From UBA6107 sp964533735 (GTDB lineage: Bacteria > Chloroflexota > Anaerolineae > Anaerolineales > Anaerolineaceae), in contig CAZHMD010000001.1 in NCBI GenBank assembly GCA_964533735.1, positions 186,001 to 250,000 on the forward strand: a DNA stretch of 64,000 nucleotides. The letters are read 5' to 3'. Each line of letters starts with the position of its first letter. Positions within the stretch are counted from its first letter, which is position 1. This document shows, piece after piece, positions 1-8,950 of the stretch. Position numbers and translations under genes: made by a program. The notes under the pieces are model-generated. The model had not been told where the DNA came from. It was given only the letters and a program-made list of their open reading frames with translations, and did no database searches.

Positions 1-446
1 ACAACTTGTTAATCGGTGAGAGACTCGCTGAACAAGTAAAGATCAATATTGGTTCAGCCTATCCTTTACAAACTGAGTTGACCTACACTGTTAGAGGAAG
101 AAACCTGATCACTGGTTTGCCGGGTTCGATGGAAGTTTCTTCTGTAGAAATCAGGGAAGCACTATCTACCTCGATCCAGGTGATCATTGATACGATAAAA
201 GACGCACTTGACGAAGTTCCACCTGAATTAATTTCTGATTTATTGGATTCCGGCATATGCCTGGCTGGTGGTGGAGCACAAATATTGGGTCTGGTGCCAA
301 GACTTAAAGATGAATTAAACCTGCGTGTTTGGATCGCAGATGACCCAATGACTTGCGTGGCTCGAGGAGCCGGATTGGTACTCGAAAACCTCGCTGAGCA
401 TGAAAAATTCCTGGTCAGCCTGGAGCGGAATCGCACAAGTGGATAA
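1..446 (+). CDS. mreB: Rod-shape-determining protein MreB, C-terminal part (5' end outside window)
   Basis: This is the last ~147 residues of an MreB actin homologue, the cytoskeletal ATPase that directs sidewall peptidoglycan synthesis. The frame is open to the left edge, so the gene is cut by the window and its true start lies upstream. The visible part has the MreB subdomain features: the stretch ending VRGRNLITGLPGS, the helix ending PPELISDL, the adenine-binding glycine loop ICLAGGGAQILG and the final DDPMTCVARGAGLVLE. It sits 16 bases before mreC, the usual mreB-mreC-mreD order. A second, more divergent MreB lies near 27.3 kb in the same window. Family assignment is firm. Confidence 0.95.
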   Translation, partial: NLLIGERLAEQVKINIGSAYPLQTELTYTVRGRNLITGLPGSMEVSSVEIREALSTSIQVIIDTIKDALDEVPPELISDLLDSGICLAGGGAQILGLVPRLKDELNLRVWIADDPMTCVARGAGLVLENLAEHEKFLVSLERNRTSG

Positions 447-462
447 ATTGAAATCAGGATGA

Positions 463-1305
463 ATGAAAAAAGTCAGGATTAAAAACTGGCAGCCAATTGT
501 TATTGGGTTAGCGGTTATCGGGGTTTTATTCTTAGCGCTTAGTGGATTATTAGGCAAGATAATCGGGAAAACGATTTCTCCGCTGGTTGATACCCAATCC
601 TGGCTGGCAATTCGCATCCAGGCAATCGAAGAATTTCTCACACTTCCCCGTGATGTTACAAGTTTGCAGCAGGAAAATGCAGATTTGAAGAACGAAATAT
701 CTGAACTTCAGTCAGAAATATTAATATTAAAACAGCAGGTATCTGAAACTGACATTCTATATGCATTGTTGGATTTTGCAAGAACAAGGCCGGAAAATAA
801 ATACATTGCTGCATCTGTCATCGGCAGGGACCCGAGCCCGTTTCTCAATTATATAATCATTGATCACGGTTCAGATGATGGAATCCTAAAAGGGATGCCT
901 GTTGTAACTCAGCAAGGACTGGTAGGGCACGTTGATGCTGTCACTGCTACGGCAGCAAGAGTGCAATTGGTCACGGACCCCGAATCTGTAGTTAACATCC
1001 GGCTTGAAAACGCTGATACTGAAGCCCAAATTTCAGGATCCGTATCAGGTGACTTGACTCTGGAAATGGTAAACCTTGATGTCAAGCTTGAGCAAGGAGA
1101 CCTTGTCCTTACTTCAGGACTTGGTGGATCCTATCCCGCTGATATTTTGGTCGGTCAGGTTTTAACTCCGTCGCTGGGGCAGGACTCATTGTTTCAAAGT
1201 GCGTCGGTACAGCCCGTTGTGGATTTTACTAAATTACGTGCAGTGTTAATCATCACGAATTTTAAACCTGTTGATTACAGCCCACTCACGCAAGAAAATG
1301 AATAA
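463..1305 (+). CDS. mreC: Rod-shape-determining protein MreC
   Basis: The 280-residue product matches MreC in length and plan: a short basic N-terminus, one membrane helix at about residues 10-32, a coiled coil at about 60-95 (LQQENADLKNEISELQSEI), then the extracytoplasmic beta-barrel region containing VIGRDPSPF, a D-H-G motif, KGMPVVTQQGLVGHV and an LTSGLGGSYPADILVG segment. MreC links MreB filaments inside the cell to the PBP2-RodA wall synthase outside. It is preceded by mreB and followed by mreD two bases after its stop, so cotranscription is very likely. Confidence 0.95.
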   Translation: MKKVRIKNWQPIVIGLAVIGVLFLALSGLLGKIIGKTISPLVDTQSWLAIRIQAIEEFLTLPRDVTSLQQENADLKNEISELQSEILILKQQVSETDILYALLDFARTRPENKYIAASVIGRDPSPFLNYIIIDHGSDDGILKGMPVVTQQGLVGHVDAVTATAARVQLVTDPESVVNIRLENADTEAQISGSVSGDLTLEMVNLDVKLEQGDLVLTSGLGGSYPADILVGQVLTPSLGQDSLFQSASVQPVVDFTKLRAVLIITNFKPVDYSPLTQENE

Positions 1306-1307
1306 TA

Positions 1308-1808
1308 ATGATTCACTTAATAGCAGTACCAATACTCTTAATCTTATTAAGCATTCAAATTTCTATCAGCAGTAAGTTTTTGCTCCTGGATGGCTTTGCT
1401 GACTTTGTCCTCGTTTGGCTTACAGCCTGGGTAATCCAATCCCGTGTTAAGAAAAGCTGGATATGGTTTGCGCTGGCAATTGCAATGACAGCGTTTATTT
1501 CTGCTGTACCTTGGTACGCAATTTTATTCGGTTATTCAGCAATTTTCCTCTTTGGATTTTTCATGAAAAAAAGGTTGTGGCAATCACCTTTGCTGTCTTT
1601 TTTTGTTGTATTGATACTGGGAAGCGCTTTGAATTACCTTATCCACTTTGCCGTTTTAAAAGTAAATGGTATGAATACATCGTGGATTGACGCAGTACAG
1701 CGTATCATTATTCCATCTACAATCCTAAACCTGGTGATTGCATTTCCTATTTTTTTAATTGCCAGGGATTTAAGCTCAGTGATTTATACGGAAGTTGAAA
1801 ATGATTAA
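1308..1808 (+). CDS. mreD: Rod-shape-determining protein MreD
   Basis: A 166-residue, highly hydrophobic protein with about five predicted membrane helices, the usual size and character of MreD. Sequence conservation in MreD is low everywhere, so the call relies on hydropathy, length and position between mreC and the PBP2 gene. It is thought to act with MreC in the elongation complex. Its stop overlaps the start of the PBP2 gene by 8 bases, which suggests translational coupling. I see no truncation. Confidence 0.88.
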   Translation: MIHLIAVPILLILLSIQISISSKFLLLDGFADFVLVWLTAWVIQSRVKKSWIWFALAIAMTAFISAVPWYAILFGYSAIFLFGFFMKKRLWQSPLLSFFVVLILGSALNYLIHFAVLKVNGMNTSWIDAVQRIIIPSTILNLVIAFPIFLIARDLSSVIYTEVEND

Positions 1809-3906
1809 AAATCAGAATGTAACGAACGGATTTGAAAAATGGAGATTTTCGGTAATCTACGCGATTGTCGGCGCTGTATTTATTTTTTACATCGTTCGTC
1901 TGTTTACATTACAAATTGTTAACAGCAATATTTACACATCGCAAGCGGAAGAAAACCGTATAAAAAATATTAGTGTTCAAACAACGCGTGGGAAAATCCT
2001 TGATCGTAATGGATTTATCCTTGCTCAAAATGCCCCTTCATTCGATGTTTCCATCACTCCAGCAAATTTACCCATCGATGTGGGAACAACGGAAACGATA
2101 TACCGCGAACTTTCAGAGTTGATTGACTTGCCAGTGACAAATGGGGTTTTAAATGACGAATCCGCCACAACTTTTACACCCTGTGCAACCGATTTTGGCA
2201 TTAAGGAAATCGTGATTATTGGTGATACAAATGCTCCGTTCCAACCAGTTAAAATTAAATGTAACATTGATGCTCAATTGGCTAAGGTTATAAAAGAAAA
2301 GCAGAACGACTGGCCTGGAGTATCAATTGAAGTAGAATCTGTGCGACAATACCCAACTGGCTCTTTGACTTCTGAGATAATTGGGTTTCTTGGACCTATT
2401 ACAGTTGAAAACCAGAGTTATTACGTCGATAAAGGTTTTATACCTGGAAGGGACAAGGTTGGATTTGCAGGTATTGAATACTCATTGGATGATCTGCTTA
2501 TCGGAGCGAATGGCTCGAGGGTTGTCGAAGTGGATAACGCAGGAAAGGAAATCAAGGATGTTGAAGCTCCGATTGATTCAACTCCTGGATATACCATAAA
2601 ACTTACTATCGACACACGTTTACAAAAGGCCGCAAAAACCATTCTTCAGGATGAAATTATATTTTGGAATAACTGGTTAGGGACCATTAAATCTCAAAAT
2701 GGGGTAGTCATCGTGATGAATCCAAAAACTGGCGAGATCCTGGCCATGGTATCCGAACCGACCTATGAAAATAACAGGCTGGAGAGATTTATCCCTGCAT
2801 ATTATTACTACCAGCTTTCAGAGGATCCCCTCCATCCATTGTTAAATCATGCAGTCTCCGCCATGCATCCTCCTGGATCTGTCTATAAAATGGTTGCTGC
2901 AATTGGTGCGTTGAACGAAGGCGTTGTTACTCCACAACAAACTATCCAATGCCCCGGAACCATTTCAATCATCCAAAAATACAGTGCCAATGAGCCGGGT
3001 ATTCCACGAGAATATGTCGGATATGATCGTAATGGTCATGGGGTGTGTAATTTTGTAAAAGGAGTCGGCTTATCTGACGACATTTATTTTTATAAAATCG
3101 GCGGCGGCTTTGAAAATGAAGTGCCTGACGGTGGATTAGGACCATGGAGATCCAAAGAATATGCAGAAGCATTGGGCTATGGGCGCAAATCAGGTATTGA
3201 ACTCCCCTATGAGGAAGAGGGGTTGATTCCCGATCCCACCTGGAAAAGAATTTATCGGGCAGAAAACTGGGCAACTGGTGACACCTACATTACAACAATT
3301 GGGCAAGGATATGTTTTGGCTACACCTCTGCAAGTTTTGCAGTCCTTTGCAATTTTGGCTAACGATGGAATTTACATGCAGCCAACACTGGTCAAAGAGG
3401 TTTTGGATTCAAATGGAACGGTAGTGACAGAAGTATTGGATGCTGAGGGAAATGTAATTTATCAGCAAGGACCAAAGGTGGTCTGGGATATTACAAAAGA
3501 TCCACTGATTGATATCCTTGATGAAAACAATAAACCGACAGGGGAGAAAAAAGTTGTTGAACCGTGGGTTATCGAATGGGCTCAACGGGGGATGCGCGAA
3601 GTTGTAGTCAATGGGACAGCGACTGAGAATCTGGGCTTTTTTGACGTTCCATCTGCTGGAAAAACGGGAAGTGCAGAATATTGTGATAATGTCGCCCAGG
3701 AAAAAAACTTGTGCCAACCTGAAGCCTGGCCTTCGCATGCATGGTATGTAGGTTATGCACCTTACGATGACCCCGAAATTGTTGTGCTTGCTTTTGTCTA
3801 CAATGGAACCGAGGGGTCTGCGGTGGCAGCTCCAATTGTGGGTAAAGTTATGCAAGCTTACTTTGAACTCAACTCGATAGATACATCCGGGGATGTTCTT
3901 GAATGA
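1801..3906 (+). CDS. mrdA: Penicillin-binding protein 2 (elongasome transpeptidase)
   Basis: Class B PBP of 701 residues that cross-links peptidoglycan during elongation. One membrane anchor lies at about residues 15-37, followed by a pedestal domain beginning at the TTRGKILDRNG motif. The transpeptidase domain has the active-site tetrad S360-V-Y-K363 inside PPGSVYK, an SDD triad at 425-427 and K621-T-G inside the AGKTGSAE motif. I start at the ATG at 1801, which overlaps the end of mreD; a TTG six bases upstream is in frame but less likely. rodA follows after 47 bases, its expected glycosyltransferase partner. The penicillin-binding residues are intact. Confidence 0.94.
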   Translation: MIKNQNVTNGFEKWRFSVIYAIVGAVFIFYIVRLFTLQIVNSNIYTSQAEENRIKNISVQTTRGKILDRNGFILAQNAPSFDVSITPANLPIDVGTTETIYRELSELIDLPVTNGVLNDESATTFTPCATDFGIKEIVIIGDTNAPFQPVKIKCNIDAQLAKVIKEKQNDWPGVSIEVESVRQYPTGSLTSEIIGFLGPITVENQSYYVDKGFIPGRDKVGFAGIEYSLDDLLIGANGSRVVEVDNAGKEIKDVEAPIDSTPGYTIKLTIDTRLQKAAKTILQDEIIFWNNWLGTIKSQNGVVIVMNPKTGEILAMVSEPTYENNRLERFIPAYYYYQLSEDPLHPLLNHAVSAMHPPGSVYKMVAAIGALNEGVVTPQQTIQCPGTISIIQKYSANEPGIPREYVGYDRNGHGVCNFVKGVGLSDDIYFYKIGGGFENEVPDGGLGPWRSKEYAEALGYGRKSGIELPYEEEGLIPDPTWKRIYRAENWATGDTYITTIGQGYVLATPLQVLQSFAILANDGIYMQPTLVKEVLDSNGTVVTEVLDAEGNVIYQQGPKVVWDITKDPLIDILDENNKPTGEKKVVEPWVIEWAQRGMREVVVNGTATENLGFFDVPSAGKTGSAEYCDNVAQEKNLCQPEAWPSHAWYVGYAPYDDPEIVVLAFVYNGTEGSAVAAPIVGKVMQAYFELNSIDTSGDVLE

Positions 3907-3953
3907 TTGTTGATAGAAGGGAACTTTTCCAACATTAATATTGGTAGATAAAT

Positions 3954-5045
3954 ATGTTTAAACGTGAATTATGGAGACATTTCGATTTCTGGTTATTTGG
4001 CGCTGTGGTATTCCTCAGCTTTTTTGGCGTTCTTATGATTCGCTCAGCCATTGCCGGCAATACTGAACTGGCGGGATTTGTTAAAAGACAAACCATTTAT
4101 GTTGCGGTAGGGCTTGGGGTTTTGATTATTGCTGCATTAGTTGATTACCACTACTGGAAGAACTTCTCAAAACTATTTTATTCCATCACAGTCCTATTTC
4201 TCGCGATCATATTGATTGCTGGAACAGTAAGCTTTGGAGCTCAAAGATGGCTGGAAGTCGGAATAGTAAATATCCAACCAGCTGAAATTGCAAAAATCGT
4301 ATTGATTTTAGTGCTTGCGGATTATTTTTCGAAAAATGTCAATCGAGAAAAGAATGTTCGATGGGTGGTAATTAGTTTTCTCCTGGTTGCTGGAATAGTT
4401 GTCCAAATTTTGTTACAGCCTAATCTAAGTTCTTCCATCCTCTTATTTGTTATCTGGTTTTCAATGCTTTGGATCAGTGGGTTGCCAAATAAATACCTGG
4501 TCATATTAATTGTTGCCACGCTGGTTATAGCGGTCATTGCATTTCCATTTCTCGAAGAGTATCAACAGGATCGCATCTTAACATTTGTAAACCCAGACCC
4601 TGAAGCGCGTCATGGAAATACTTATAACGTTGAACAGGCTTTGATCACAATCGGTAATGGTGGTTGGCTTGGACAGGGCTATGGACACGGCACACAGGTA
4701 CAGTTGCGTTTTTTGAAAGTGAGGCATACAGATTTTATATTTTCTGCCATGGCTGAAGAATTTGGATTTGTAGGGACAACTGTTGTAATCGCATTACTGG
4801 TTTTTGTAATCATTCGTTGTGTCAGAGCTGCCAGGTTGGCATGTGATAATTATGGCGCCATGATCGCCTATGGATTTGCGACACTAATATTTTTTCAAAC
4901 AGCAGTTAATATTGGCGTTAACCTTCGGGTCATTCCTGTGACCGGGCAAACCTTACCGTTCATCAGTTATGGTGGAAGTTCTTTGTTATCATTAATGCTG
5001 GGAATTGGATTAATTCAAAGTGTATTAATGCACCAGAAAAAATGA
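3954..5045 (+). CDS. rodA: SEDS peptidoglycan glycosyltransferase RodA
   Basis: A 363-residue polytopic membrane protein of the SEDS family (RodA/FtsW/SpoVE), which polymerises lipid II and works with PBP2. About ten membrane helices can be read. Family landmarks are the QPAEIAKI motif, the LQPNLSSSILL region, the WLGQGYGHGTQ segment, the DFIFSAMAEEFGF motif and the C-terminal GQTLPFISYGGSSLL. Position directly behind the PBP2 gene in an mre cluster makes RodA more likely than FtsW. It is followed by gltX after 12 bases. Confidence 0.94.
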   Translation: MFKRELWRHFDFWLFGAVVFLSFFGVLMIRSAIAGNTELAGFVKRQTIYVAVGLGVLIIAALVDYHYWKNFSKLFYSITVLFLAIILIAGTVSFGAQRWLEVGIVNIQPAEIAKIVLILVLADYFSKNVNREKNVRWVVISFLLVAGIVVQILLQPNLSSSILLFVIWFSMLWISGLPNKYLVILIVATLVIAVIAFPFLEEYQQDRILTFVNPDPEARHGNTYNVEQALITIGNGGWLGQGYGHGTQVQLRFLKVRHTDFIFSAMAEEFGFVGTTVVIALLVFVIIRCVRAARLACDNYGAMIAYGFATLIFFQTAVNIGVNLRVIPVTGQTLPFISYGGSSLLSLMLGIGLIQSVLMHQKK

Positions 5046-5057
5046 AATTGGAGAGAT

Positions 5058-6542
5058 ATGGATAACCTCATAAAACCTGCTCGAGTACGCTTTGCGCCTT
5101 CGCCTACAGGACATATGCACCTGGGAAGTGCTCGAACTGCCCTATATGATTATCTCGTTGCCAAACAATCTGGCGGGCAATTTATATTACGCATTGAAGA
5201 TACAGACACGAAAAGGTATGTGCCGGAAGCAGAGCAGGAATTGATGGATGGGCTCCGTTGGTTAGGGATTCAATACGACGAAGGTCCGGATGTCGGTGGA
5301 CCTTATGGGCCTTATAGACAATCTGAGCGGAAAGAGATTTACCAGGAATATGCGAAGAAAATGGTGGAATCCGGCAATGCATTTTATTGCTTCTGTTCGG
5401 CTGAGCGGTTATCTGAAGTTAGAAACAAACAAATGAAGGACAAACTTCCCATACATTATGATGGAACGTGTAGAGAAATTCCGCTGGATGAGGCGAGAGG
5501 GCGCGTCGAGAATGGCGAAAAACACGTAATCAGGATTAAATCTCCGAAAGAAGGCGTAACAACGGTTCGAGATCTTATCAGAGGCGAAATCAAAGTTCAA
5601 AATAGCACTATCGATGATTCCATATTAGTGAAATCCGATGGCTGGGCGTTGTATCATTTTGCTGCCATGGTGGATGATTTTCTCATGAAAATCACACACG
5701 TCATCCGGGGTTCAGAATGGATACCCTCAATTCCGCTGCATGCCCTGATATGTCGATCTTTTGGGTGGCCGGAGCCGGAATGGATTCACCTTTCCATTTT
5801 CCTGAAGCCAAGCGGGAAAGGAAAGATGAGCAAACGTGAGGACGCCGAAGCAATCAATGAGGGGCATTCGATTTTTGTTAAGGATTTCAAAGATTTAGGT
5901 TATACCCCTGAAGGTGTGATCAATTGGATCGCATTAATGGGTTGGAGTTATGACGATAAAACTGAATTCTTTTCGATGGATGATTTAATAGAGAAATTTA
6001 GTCTGGAGAAGTTGAATCCATCACCAGCAGCGATTAATTTCAGCAAACTGGATTATTTTAATGGATTACATATCCGCAATCTGACAGATAGTGATCTGGC
6101 AGCTAGATTACTCCCATTTTTCGAAAAAGCAGGAATTACTGCAAATGTTGCGATGCTGGAAAAAATAGCTCCGATATTGCGAGAAAGGTTGCCGACACTC
6201 GATGAAGCCATCCCAATGGCTGGATTCTTTTTTAGAGAGAAGATCGAGTATTCAAAAGAAGATCTTATTCAAAAAGACATGAATATGGATGATTGCCGAA
6301 AAGTGCTAGAAAAAGCCAGGGAAATCATCCTGAATCATACCTCGATATCAAAAGACGCTCTTGAACCTGCGCTTCGGGAATTTGCAGAAGAGAATGGTTT
6401 TTCTGCGGGACAGGTTTTTGGAACATTGCGTGTAGCTGTTACGGGTCAACGGGTAAGCCCGCCATTGTTTGAATCCATGGAAATTATTGGATATGAAAAA
6501 GTGCTCGAGAGGATAGATCAAGGAATTGGATTACTGGTTTAA
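5058..6542 (+). CDS. gltX: Glutamyl-tRNA synthetase
   Basis: A class I aminoacyl-tRNA synthetase of 494 residues that charges tRNA-Glu with glutamate. The N-terminal Rossmann domain begins with RVRFAPSPTGHMHLGSARTA, where HMHLGS replaces the more usual HLHVGG form of the HIGH signature. The KMSKR loop is present (KMSKREDAEA). The insertion domain and the helical anticodon-binding domain follow, and the length fits a complete bacterial GltX. Whether it charges only tRNA-Glu or also tRNA-Gln cannot be told here. It follows rodA after 12 bases and ends at a strong hairpin terminator. Confidence 0.96.
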   Translation: MDNLIKPARVRFAPSPTGHMHLGSARTALYDYLVAKQSGGQFILRIEDTDTKRYVPEAEQELMDGLRWLGIQYDEGPDVGGPYGPYRQSERKEIYQEYAKKMVESGNAFYCFCSAERLSEVRNKQMKDKLPIHYDGTCREIPLDEARGRVENGEKHVIRIKSPKEGVTTVRDLIRGEIKVQNSTIDDSILVKSDGWALYHFAAMVDDFLMKITHVIRGSEWIPSIPLHALICRSFGWPEPEWIHLSIFLKPSGKGKMSKREDAEAINEGHSIFVKDFKDLGYTPEGVINWIALMGWSYDDKTEFFSMDDLIEKFSLEKLNPSPAAINFSKLDYFNGLHIRNLTDSDLAARLLPFFEKAGITANVAMLEKIAPILRERLPTLDEAIPMAGFFFREKIEYSKEDLIQKDMNMDDCRKVLEKAREIILNHTSISKDALEPALREFAEENGFSAGQVFGTLRVAVTGQRVSPPLFESMEIIGYEKVLERIDQGIGLLV

Positions 6543-6556
6543 CTAATTTTATCTTT

Positions 6557-6591
6557 AAAAAAAGACGATGAATATAAATCATCGTCTTTTT
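6557..6591. terminator. Bidirectional intrinsic terminator between gltX and tRNA-Pro
   Basis: An A-rich arm with GACGATGA (about 6558-6571) pairs with TCATCGTC plus a T tract (6579-6591) across a 7-base AT loop. T tracts occur on both strands, so it can end gltX on the plus strand and tRNA-Pro on the minus strand. Confidence 0.8.
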
Positions 6592-6592
6592 G

Positions 6593-6671
<79 letters not shown>

Positions 6672-6684
6672 AACAACGAGCAGA

Positions 6685-6713
6685 ATTATAGTCTGAAATA
6701 ATTAATTCTGCAA
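6685..6713 (-). promoter_or_regulatory. Promoter of tRNA-Pro
   Basis: On the minus strand TTGCAG (6708-6713) and TATAAT (6685-6690) are separated by exactly 17 bases, and the mature tRNA begins 13 bases after the -10 box. This is a near-consensus sigma-70 promoter. Confidence 0.7.
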
Positions 6714-6723
6714 TAGTAATGTC

Positions 6724-8067
6724 CTACTTGCCTGCTTGTTCGTCAAGTAACTCAATTCGCCGTTCAGCCAACTTCTGACGAACCCGGGCTGAATCCTTCG
6801 GGTAGGTAAAGTAGAACAAGGTGAAGCCCAAACCGCAGAGAATCCATGGAAACGGAACTGTCCATAGAAGTGCATTGGTCAAACCTATTTTATCTGCCAA
6901 AGCTCCGGCGATAAGCCCGGAAAATGCGGATAACCCACCTTCGATTAAACTGACAACTGAATAAGCACTCGAACGCATTTCAGGAGTCACGATTGCCTGC
7001 ATCATGGGTTCTTTAGCGCCGCGACCCGGCCAGCTGATAAGGAGGGCTGTACAAAATGCAAGGCCGAGGATTTGAGGGAAAGTCATATTCTTTCCCTGCG
7101 TGAAGAGAATGTAGGTTAATGGGATGCCCACCATAACCGAAAATTGACCAATAATCGTTCGCCCGTACTTAGGGCTCTTCTTTTCAGCAAAATCACCAAT
7201 CACACCGCCCACATAATTACTGATGGCTGTTCCGATGACAATGAGAGCAAAAACCAGAGGTGCACTGCCGCGTACATGTGAGAATGTAATAGTGTTCGAA
7301 AAACCGAGGTCTTTTACCAGCCAATTGATCAAATAAATACTCATAACTACCCAAGGCATGGAACCGGTTACACCCTGGAGGATGGCAGCCCAGATAGTCG
7401 GGATACGCAGGGTACTGAAGACATCCTTCCAATTGATCATGTATCGTTTTTCAGTTTCACGGTTTACGAGACCAGCAAGTTCGGGTTCAGCGGAACCTCG
7501 AGGAGGTTCTTCGACAAGCAGCCAAATGACCACACCAGTGAGAACACTGGCTATGCCTAAGCCGATGAACCCCCAACGCCAAAGCTCAGGGGTGGCAACA
7601 AAGCCCAAAGCCAGGACCCCGAGTACGATTCCTATGGCGCCAACAGCCCCGATTACACCAAGTGCACGTCCGCGTTTTTCCTGTGGATAATGGTCACCAA
7701 GTAATGAGAAGGTGGCCGGCATGAGGCAGCCCAGACCCAACCCAGAAATAGCGCGGATAATTGTCATACTTCCAATATTTGGCATAAGTCCAACAGCGAT
7801 GGTCCATAACCCCCAAACGCCTGTACCAAAAATTAGCACCTTCTTTCGAGACCAGCGATCCGCAACGTAACCCCATAAAGGAGCGCTAATGGTTTGGGCA
7901 ATATTTCTGAGGGTTTCCATCAATCCGATCGCACCGTAACTGATCCCCCAAACTGCCTGAAGGATTGGTGACAAAACGCCCATTGCCTGACCTTCTCCCT
8001 GATCAACCAGGTATCCAAAACCAAGAGCAACCAGGGTCCTGCCTGATTTCTTATGTGCACCTTTCAT
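6724..8067 (-). CDS. Major facilitator superfamily permease
   Basis: A 447-residue transporter with about twelve membrane helices. The loop after helix 2 carries the MFS signature (GYVADRWSRKKVL), and a related charged loop (GDFAEKKSPKYGR) appears in the second half. The substrate cannot be read. I start at the ATG at 8067 because it has a clear GGAGGG Shine-Dalgarno 5 bases upstream; a longer frame to 8148 would translate the preceding hairpin. It lies downstream of the radical-SAM/methyltransferase genes on the same strand, separated by a terminator-like hairpin, so it may be the exporter of that cassette, but it could equally be independent. Confidence 0.85.
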   Translation of the reverse strand: MKGAHKKSGRTLVALGFGYLVDQGEGQAMGVLSPILQAVWGISYGAIGLMETLRNIAQTISAPLWGYVADRWSRKKVLIFGTGVWGLWTIAVGLMPNIGSMTIIRAISGLGLGCLMPATFSLLGDHYPQEKRGRALGVIGAVGAIGIVLGVLALGFVATPELWRWGFIGLGIASVLTGVVIWLLVEEPPRGSAEPELAGLVNRETEKRYMINWKDVFSTLRIPTIWAAILQGVTGSMPWVVMSIYLINWLVKDLGFSNTITFSHVRGSAPLVFALIVIGTAISNYVGGVIGDFAEKKSPKYGRTIIGQFSVMVGIPLTYILFTQGKNMTFPQILGLAFCTALLISWPGRGAKEPMMQAIVTPEMRSSAYSVVSLIEGGLSAFSGLIAGALADKIGLTNALLWTVPFPWILCGLGFTLFYFTYPKDSARVRQKLAERRIELLDEQAGK

Positions 8068-8090
8068 TTGACCCTCCGGAAATGGAAATA

Positions 8091-8140
8091 AAAAAAGATC
8101 AGGCTTATGGCGGTGAAGAAACGGTGATGAAAGCCTGATC
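8091..8140 (-). terminator. Terminator or attenuator hairpin in front of the MFS gene
   Basis: On the minus strand GATCAGGCTT (8131-8140) pairs perfectly with AAGCCTGATC (8097-8106) across a 24-base loop and is followed by six T. It lies after the methyltransferase stop and only 12 bases before the Shine-Dalgarno of the MFS gene, leaving no room for a promoter in between. It either ends the upstream transcript with partial read-through or regulates the permease as an attenuator. Confidence 0.6.
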
Positions 8141-8188
8141 ATGAACAATATTACAGTGACTTAATAAAGAAAAAAAGTTATTTTTGTC

Positions 8189-8950
8189 TTAATTCTTTTT
8201 ACCAATTGTATAAAAAGTGGGGATCCAGGATACCCTCGATCCATCTTGACGTGCTTTTTTATCGTAGTCTTTAAATTGAATCAGATCTTCAGTTGAAAGT
8301 CTTCCTGATAAATCATGCCGAAGCATTTTCCATTCTGACTCCCAATCCTTGCTCAACTCTTGAACAGGAATTTGAAAACCCGAGAGTCCATATTGGATTT
8401 CAGTAAAATCACTCCCAGAAAAGAATGACGGAAGCGATCGGCCAGTTTTTGGATTTATCCCCTGGTCGACGAGTGAGCTGGTTTGCGCATCTGCCAATTT
8501 TTGAAACTCTTCCGGGTGCTCAACACTTGCCTTGTAGTCTGGTTCAGCAAAGGCAACGGCAATCCCCCCTTGTTTTAATACCCTTTTTACTTCTCTGAGT
8601 GCTTGAATAGGATCTTTCAACCAAAGAAAAAAGTAGTGGGAGATGACAAAATCAAAAGTGTTTTCTTGAAATGGAAGATGATACACATCAGCGCAAGCAA
8701 TAACCTGATCTGCTTTTATTGACTTATTTTCAGACAATCGTTCCAGGTCAAAATCAATTCCAACAGGATGAGTACTAACAATGTCAAAGGTATCTCGAAG
8801 GATTACTCCCGTTCCACTGCCAACCTCGAGGATTCTGGAGGACCTGGTCATGCCTGTTTGTTCAATAATAAATTTCCGAAGTGGCTTTGTCCATTCTGCC
8901 TGAACAGTAAACCTCTGATTCCAATCAGGATTGGAGAGTTCAGGAGTCAT
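8189..8950 (-). CDS. Class I SAM-dependent methyltransferase
   Basis: A 253-residue protein with a UbiE-type Rossmann methyltransferase fold. Motif I is ILEVGSGTGVIL near residue 40, the acidic strand is VGIDFD, motif II is ACADVYHLPFQENTFDFVISH, and motif III is VLKQGGIAVAFAEP. The target is unknown. Its start overlaps the end of the degenerate radical-SAM gene by 11 bases, so translation is probably coupled. In this cassette it could methylate a peptide or a small metabolite; that is inference from context only. Confidence 0.85.
   Translation of the reverse strand: MTPELSNPDWNQRFTVQAEWTKPLRKFIIEQTGMTRSSRILEVGSGTGVILRDTFDIVSTHPVGIDFDLERLSENKSIKADQVIACADVYHLPFQENTFDFVISHYFFLWLKDPIQALREVKRVLKQGGIAVAFAEPDYKASVEHPEEFQKLADAQTSSLVDQGINPKTGRSLPSFFSGSDFTEIQYGLSGFQIPVQELSKDWESEWKMLRHDLSGRLSTEDLIQFKDYDKKARQDGSRVSWIPTFYTIGKKN

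Noticed and set aside
6672..6680. GTTC/GTTG bases just upstream of four tRNA genes, resembling LexA half-sites
   Set aside because: Only half-sites with no palindrome; more likely shared tRNA leader composition.
8068..8148. Longer form of the MFS permease
   Set aside because: The extra residues translate the terminator-like hairpin, and the ATG at 8067 has GGAGGG at ideal spacing.
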